Shown: positions 59,473 through 64,000 of the stretch, piece by piece
Layout of the letters: the number at the start of each line of letters is the position of its first letter
Numbering within the stretch: position 1 is the stretch's first letter
Source of the DNA: Carposina sasakii
Taxonomy: Eukaryota; Arthropoda; Insecta; Lepidoptera; Carposinidae
DNA length: 64,000 nucleotides
Direction: 5' to 3'
NCBI GenBank assembly: GCA_014607495.2
Contig: CP053161.1
Span: 1,798,001-1,862,000, forward strand
Translations under genes and position numbers: made by a program
The notes under the pieces: generated by a model
Databases searched by the model: none
What the model was told of the DNA's origin: nothing
What the model saw: the letters and a program-made list of their open reading frames with translations, nothing else

Positions 59473-59873
59473 GTGACTGACTCTACATTTGACACAATTT
59501 GCGTTTTGTTTTACCTTTTATTACGATTAGTACTATGTTTTTAGTTTCAATTTAAACATGTCTTTGTTGCAGCTTCAACAATTATCGTATAGAGACAAAA
59601 TGGCAACCAATGATATTGTGAAATATCATTTATTTAGTAAAATATAAACGTGACTGACACTACATGCAAAAGGAAGTCTTTCGAGAGGGTTTTGAAACAT
59701 CAATAATCTTCCTCTGTACTGGCGTAATAACTTTAATTTGTGTTTTTATCGAAAGTGCATGAAACAAACTATTATAAAATGGTGAAATAAAAGCTTTAAG
59801 TTATTTAAAAAAAAATATATTAGTAAAATAAATTGTGACTGACACTACAGGCCAAAACGTGACCGACACTACA
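59473..59873 (+). repeat. GTGACYGACWCTACA motif cluster, downstream side (4 copies)
   Basis: Four copies on the plus strand at 59473-59487, 59650-59664, 59835-59849 and 59859-59873. Steps between starts are 177, 185 and 24 bases. A diverged fifth (TCTCACTACA) may lie at 59370. They sit downstream of the transposase-like gene's stop codon. Function as a protein-binding site is inferred. Confidence 0.9.
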
Positions 59874-60159
59874 TTCACTTTTTATAGTGTAAAAGTCAGT
59901 ATTTTTACATGAAACCTTAGTATTCAAATCACAGCACATGAAAAAACAACTCTAAAATTATTTTAAAGAAAGACAGGTGTAATTAATGAACTCGTTAAAA
60001 TTCTATTTATGAACAAAAACACCACCTAAACGAAATCATTAATAATATGTTAGAAACCAACATTGAAACTAAAATAATTCAAAACAAAATCTTTTTGGAA
60101 ATAAGAAATATAAGTAATTAAAAAACTTAAACAATTTCTTTAACAAAGTATAAATTCTT
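59874..60159. other. 3' flank of the transposase-like gene
   Basis: AT-rich. No canonical AATAAA on the minus strand close to the stop. Nothing else seen. Confidence 0.5.
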
Positions 60160-62333
60160 TTAAGCCTTTTCAAAGACATCTAGACTCTTTGGAAACTTAT
60201 AGTAGACTCTATTGCCCTTAAGAATCAGACTAGGATTAGGTAATATCTCCAGTATGTCATCAAAAGACACATAAGATATATCTTCCTCATCAGCTTTAAA
60301 TAAAGAAGCATCGTTATTTGTTACTTTTAGGCTCATAAGTTTGACTTCGCCCTCTTCATCTACATCACTCTGGCAAATAGTGACGTAACGATACATCTGT
60401 CGTTTATTTTTTGTGGCAAACTGTGCCAGTACAAACACACCATTTCGGATGTTATTAGCAGTAAGTTCTAAACTACTGGGCCCAACGTCTAATATTGGAG
60501 CATTATTTTCTTTTTCGTCTGATGATTTATCAGGCATTAGAAGATCACTTTCATCATCGTCTGCCGATTCATCAGAAAACACTTCTTCATACGTTGTTTT
60601 TTGCAAGAGAGATAGTTGCAGGGCTTTGACGTAATTAAACTTATTTACGTAAAATTTGTGCATTTTTTTAATGTTCTTAATAACCATAGCTTTCTCAAAA
60701 ACCATCTTTAATGCTAGGTCTTCATGGCATTTACTGAAGTCCTTATCCGTCATTACAATTATTTGTACCTTTGAGTTTTTGTTTACAGCTTCAGAAAAAT
60801 CGCGTGCATTTGACACAATTTTCTCTCTCCTCATCACTGAATTTCGTACCTGACGTTTGAGAGCACCTCCGATTCCGTCTACTGGCCCTTTCCCATGAGA
60901 CGTTGCGAAAAAAATCCACATAATTTTCAAATTATGACGTTTTTCCATCATTGGAAGAGAGTTAGCAATAAATCGGTTTTTGAATTGTGAAGCTGGACCA
61001 TCTGACCATATGCGTACTTCTTTTACATCTTCTGGTATTTCTGTTAATATTCTATCAATATATGCTATTACCGTATCTTTATTGTGGTGAAGATTATCCG
61101 ATGCTATCGCAATTGCATGCTGTTTTTGATGATACCACAAAGACACAGTAAATAAAGAAACTTGCGGCTGCACCCAATGATACGATTGAATTTCATCCTG
61201 CGAAACACAGGTATAATTTTCTGCAAAATCCACTTGCAGAAGCGCAAAGTTGCAGTCTGAGCTCATACAATCAATGCGATCTTGATTGTAACGCTGTGCT
61301 TGTTCCCTTTTTATGTAACTGTGCTCCTTAAACTGTGGAGTCATTTTCGAAATATGTTCACAAAGCATCGACACTGTATCTTTTAGTAAAACCTTTCTAA
61401 GCCGTCCATTTTCCTCTTTCCATTCATACCAGCTAACTTCCCTATCTTTAATGGAACAAGTAGCTTTGTCTAATTTAGATTGCATCATAGTTTTACATTT
61501 TATACATTTATCATTCCAACAGGATGTTGTTGGTGCTTCACAAAGAGCAGTTTTTATCAAAATGTTTTGGTCGTAACCAGGGATGTCATTGCAATTTTTG
61601 GACAGCGCGTTTACAGCTAATATGTAATTTTCATGATACTTGCAAAGGCAAACATTTTCAGGTGTTTGGCAGCTCAGGAGAACATGTTTTGGTCGTAGTT
61701 CAGCAAATTTACTTTTACCTAAAATCGTTCCGAATTCATCACAAAACAGAGCATATGTTTCTAGAACATTGCTGTACAAATGCCTGTTTTGCATTTTAAC
61801 TTTTTTTCCATCTTCGAGATGGACTATTGTTGTGTCTTTAATGCCAGGATTTTGGCGACTAATATCATCACGGAGATAAAAAAAATTGACCTTTTCAACT
61901 GTGTCAGCAGAGATTGTTTTCTTCGGTATTTTGTATTTAGGCGTTACTATTTCAGGAGTTATTTGTCTTGCTAATGTATGCACAACTGCTCTACACTTCG
62001 ATGGACTGAATGGCAGATTCCGTTTGACTTTTGCGACCGCTTTTCCATAAGAGCTTTTTGAGGCAAATGCCTTAGTAGGAGTCTCATCTCTGGCAGGTGT
62101 ATCAGTGGATTCTAACATTAGTTTTTTTTCTTTAATCTTTCTTCTGTATCTTCTCATATCTTCGGATTTTTTTTCACGTAAAGCTTTAAGCATATCAAGC
62201 GATGCTGTTTGTTTTATCAAACGCCGTTGGCGTTTTCTGTTCTCAGATTCCTTTTTTTAAATTCTTTAAATAATCCTTTAGCTTTCAGATTCTCTCTCTG
62301 CTTGCGCTTCCTTTCTGCAGCTGTTTTCGCCAT
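60160..62333 (-). CDS. transposase-like protein with DDE-type Asp motifs, apparent frameshift near N-terminus
   Basis: The main open frame (62220 down to 60160) has 686 codons but no ATG at its head. The true start is probably the ATG at 62333-62331, directly after an acceptor (CTCATAG). That frame gives a basic start (MAKTAAERKRKQRENLK) and meets the long frame only if the seven-A run at 62252-62258 is one base longer. In the numbering of the 686-codon frame: a basic region 20-35; a Cys/His zone 184-241 (LLSCQTPENVCLCKYHEN, CWNDKCIKC); VDFAENY with Asp331; IWSDGPASQFKNRF with Asp407; TSHGKGPVDGIGGALKR with Asp448; an acidic Ser-rich linker 549-572; and a C-terminal domain with VFVLAQFATKNKRQMYRYV. 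An RNase H-like transposase fold is likely. I cannot name the superfamily (KDZ-like is one thought). It may be mobile or domesticated. Confidence 0.78.
62252..62258 (-). other. homopolymer run where the reading frame breaks
   Basis: Seven A on the coding strand. Upstream coding from the ATG at 62333 continues past it only to a TGA after about 39 codons, while the long frame is open across it. A one-base length error or mutation here explains both. Confidence 0.7.
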
Positions 62334-62740
62334 CTATGAGAAAAAAAAACAAACAAAAAGCTACATTTAATTATGATACAGGCTGTGACTGACTCTACCT
62401 ACGACGTGACCGACTCTACAACGTGACTGACACTACAAAAATGATTCTTATAGAGTTTAGGCATTATAAAAAAGATAATAAATTTTTAACGTCGGCATCA
62501 TTTGACTTATATCGTCAAGTAGGAAAATACTTATTTTCATGATAATTAAGTAATATTGCTGTAGTTAAAGCGAAATGTAATGTCTATTCTGTGACCGACA
62601 CTACAACTTCACACTGTAAACTTATAAACCTAATATCTCTTTAAAAATTCAATTTCTATGAATTACGGACTCTTTATCGATATGTCATCATTTGAACAGT
62701 CAGTATGTAAAAAAATATAACAATAATTCAAAAGACTTAC
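62334..62740 (-). other. 5' UTR intron of the transposase-like gene
   Basis: Donor CACG/GTAAGT (GT = 62740-62739) and acceptor with a long pyrimidine run ending CTCATAG next to the ATG. 407 bases. It contains all four upstream-side copies of the GTGACYGACWCTACA motif. Confidence 0.7.
62385..62605 (+). repeat. GTGACYGACWCTACA motif cluster, promoter side (4 copies)
   Basis: Copies at 62385-62399 (last base C), 62406-62420, 62423-62437 and 62591-62605, all on the plus strand. Steps are 21, 17 and 168 bases, a mirror image of the other cluster. Confidence 0.92.
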
Positions 62741-62800
62741 CGTGAAAATTAATTAAAACTTCACCACAAAAAATCACTATCAGCTGAGCTCACGACACCA
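62741..62800 (-). other. candidate leader exon of the transposase-like gene
   Basis: Ends at the strong GTAAGT donor. The minus strand has CTCAGCTG (initiator-like) near 62785. No ATG in the short leader as drawn. The start site is inferred. Confidence 0.4.
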
Positions 62801-62815
62801 TCTCGTAAATGACAG

Positions 62816-62884
62816 TGTTGCCAGAAAAATAATATCAAAAAATTGTTGCCATTATAAAAACTTAAAAGTAATATAATGTTGCCA
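62816..62884 (+). promoter_or_regulatory. three TGTTGCCA copies near the inferred promoter
   Basis: TGTTGCCA at 62816-62823, 62844-62851 and 62877-62884 (TGGCAACA on the gene's strand), just upstream of the leader exon. Similar GGCAACACTGTCA-type sequence is common at insect promoters. A role here is inferred. Confidence 0.5.
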
Positions 62885-63045
62885 CCATACTTAAGTATTT
62901 TTACTACCAAAATCAGATATTAATTTTTTTCATTTATGGTAGACTTATGCGTGGAATTGCCCGCATATAAAAATGTACTTAAATAAGCTTAATAACTTAT
63001 TTTAATGTACATGTGTTTTACTTGCAAAATAATTAGCCTAAAAAA

Positions 63046-63106
63046 ATTTAAAATGCCTCCGAAAGTCACTATTCCACGCGGACGAAGTCGCGGGACAGCT
63101 AGGGAT
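63046..63106 (+). repeat. dispersed repeat family E, right end
   Basis: CCGAAAGTCACTATTCCACG, then CGGACGAAGTCGCGGGACAG and CTAG. This is the usual right terminus of the family whose left part is at 58858-59360. Confidence 0.65.
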
Positions 63107-63203
63107 TCGCGGGCAACTTAGGGATTTATGTTCGAAACAATTTGAAATCATATACATATATACATAATAGTCACGCCCATTATCCCCCAAAGTGGTGTAT
63201 ATA

Positions 63204-63467
63204 CAGGTGTAACAAAAGGAGTATGTTAACCGAAAAGCTATAAATATAACCCACTATAAAGAACCTATCACCAAAATTTTAGACTAAAAATCACATATTT
63301 ATTTGTCCAGATAGTATGGAGAACACCTAACCCACTCAGGAATATTATGAACATACAATCTTGAAAAATAAACATGCGATTACTAGTCTAAAAATTTCGG
63401 GATATGTTATCTATAGTGGGTTGTTTTTATAGTATTTCGCTTACCATACCCTTTTTGTTACATCCTG
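63204..63467. mobile_element. MITE family A, copy with TATA flanks
   Basis: CAGGTGTAACAAAAGGAGTA ... TTGTTACATCCTG with inverted arms. Flanked by GTATATA and TATATA. Collinear with 55155-55414. Confidence 0.88.
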
Positions 63468-63719
63468 TATATACTGCTACTTGTTATATTTGCTATTGAT
63501 ACTAAGTTATTTGCAGTTTAATGTCATAAAGAGGACTATACTAACACACGTAAACTTTTGCACAAAATGTTCGGAAAAATCCCGGATTTTTCCCCCGGGA
63601 TTTTGTGGATCTAAAAAAACTAAGTAGATATATAAAATTATACTAAGTCATAGAAATGGTAAAATAATTACCTACTTATGAATATCATTTTTAAATACGA
63701 AATCACTACATATTATAAA
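63468..63719. other. no recognised feature
   Basis: AT-rich gap between the family A MITE and the family D repeat. Confidence 0.5.
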
Positions 63720-63915
63720 ACAAAGTCGCTTTCTGATGTCTGTCCCTATGTATGCTTAGATCTTTCAAACTAGGGAACGGATTTTTTTGATGCGGTTTTT
63801 TTAATAGATAGAGTGATTCACAAGGAAGGTTTATAATGTAACTAGGGACCCGCCTCGGCTTCGCACGGGAGTAATGCACTCTCACGCGGGCAAAGCCGTG
63901 GGCGGGCGCTAGTAC
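63720..63915 (+). repeat. dispersed repeat family D, opposite orientation
   Basis: CAAAGTCGCTTTCTGATGTC ... GCACGGGAGTAATGCACTCT, then CACGCGGGCAAAGCCGTGGG. It is the reverse complement of the copies at 57240-57585. The two lie about 6.2 kb apart around the transposase-like locus. Confidence 0.85.
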
Positions 63916-64000
63916 AATCTAAAACATACTATAAAGTATCTTTGTAGGTAGGTACTTAATGTTTTCTACGTAAGTCTTTTTTACGTAAGGTCTCTCTTTT

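Noticed and set aside
60413..61974. Plus-strand open frames across the transposase-like gene
   Set aside because: Shadows of the 686-codon minus-strand frame.
59473..62605. GTGACYGACWCTACA array as a CRISPR-like array
   Set aside because: Unequal spacers, an intervening 2-kb gene and a eukaryotic context; no cas genes.

Overview
The window looks like nuclear DNA of a moth or butterfly. It is AT-rich and gene-poor, its genes are split by introns, and it is crowded with lepidopteran-style repeats: RTE and Jockey LINE remnants, SINEs with (ATG)n or (ATGT)n tails, MITEs that start CAGGGTGT, and a Copia LTR retrotransposon. No bacterial operon, CRISPR array, rRNA gene or convincing functional tRNA gene is visible.

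Layout. About 1.3-16.3 kb (+) holds the 3' half of the RNA-binding protein gene couch potato (cpo). Four exons between 5213 and 7090 encode the first RRM. An alternatively spliced exon at 8147 carries a stop. Exons at 10249, 11671 and about 12118 encode a second RRM. A roughly 4.1 kb candidate 3' UTR runs to a poly(A) signal at 16280. From 16.3 to 37.7 kb I see only repeats, LINE remnants and unassigned AT-rich DNA. A Copia element fills 37740-42153, with 5-bp target duplications, two near-identical LTRs and broken reading frames. Two tandem paralogous two-exon genes at 46992-47677 and 49821-50880 encode tiny Pro/His-rich proteins of 81 and 59 aa. A decayed Jockey LINE lies at 51747-54088 (-). 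From 57 to 64 kb, nested repeats surround an intron-containing transposase-like gene (60160-62333, -).

The most unusual structure is that last locus. The 15-bp motif GTGACYGACWCTACA occurs eight times, four on each side of the transposase-like gene and all in the same orientation. Spacing is mirrored: tight next to the gene, then about 170-185 bp farther out. The four copies on the promoter side lie in the gene's 5' UTR intron. The protein has DDE-like Asp motifs but matches no superfamily I can name with confidence, so this is the best candidate for an undescribed mobile or domesticated system. The His/Pro gene pair is the second candidate. Several frame breaks (Copia, and the A-run in the transposase gene) are indels, so assembly error must be separated from real decay.
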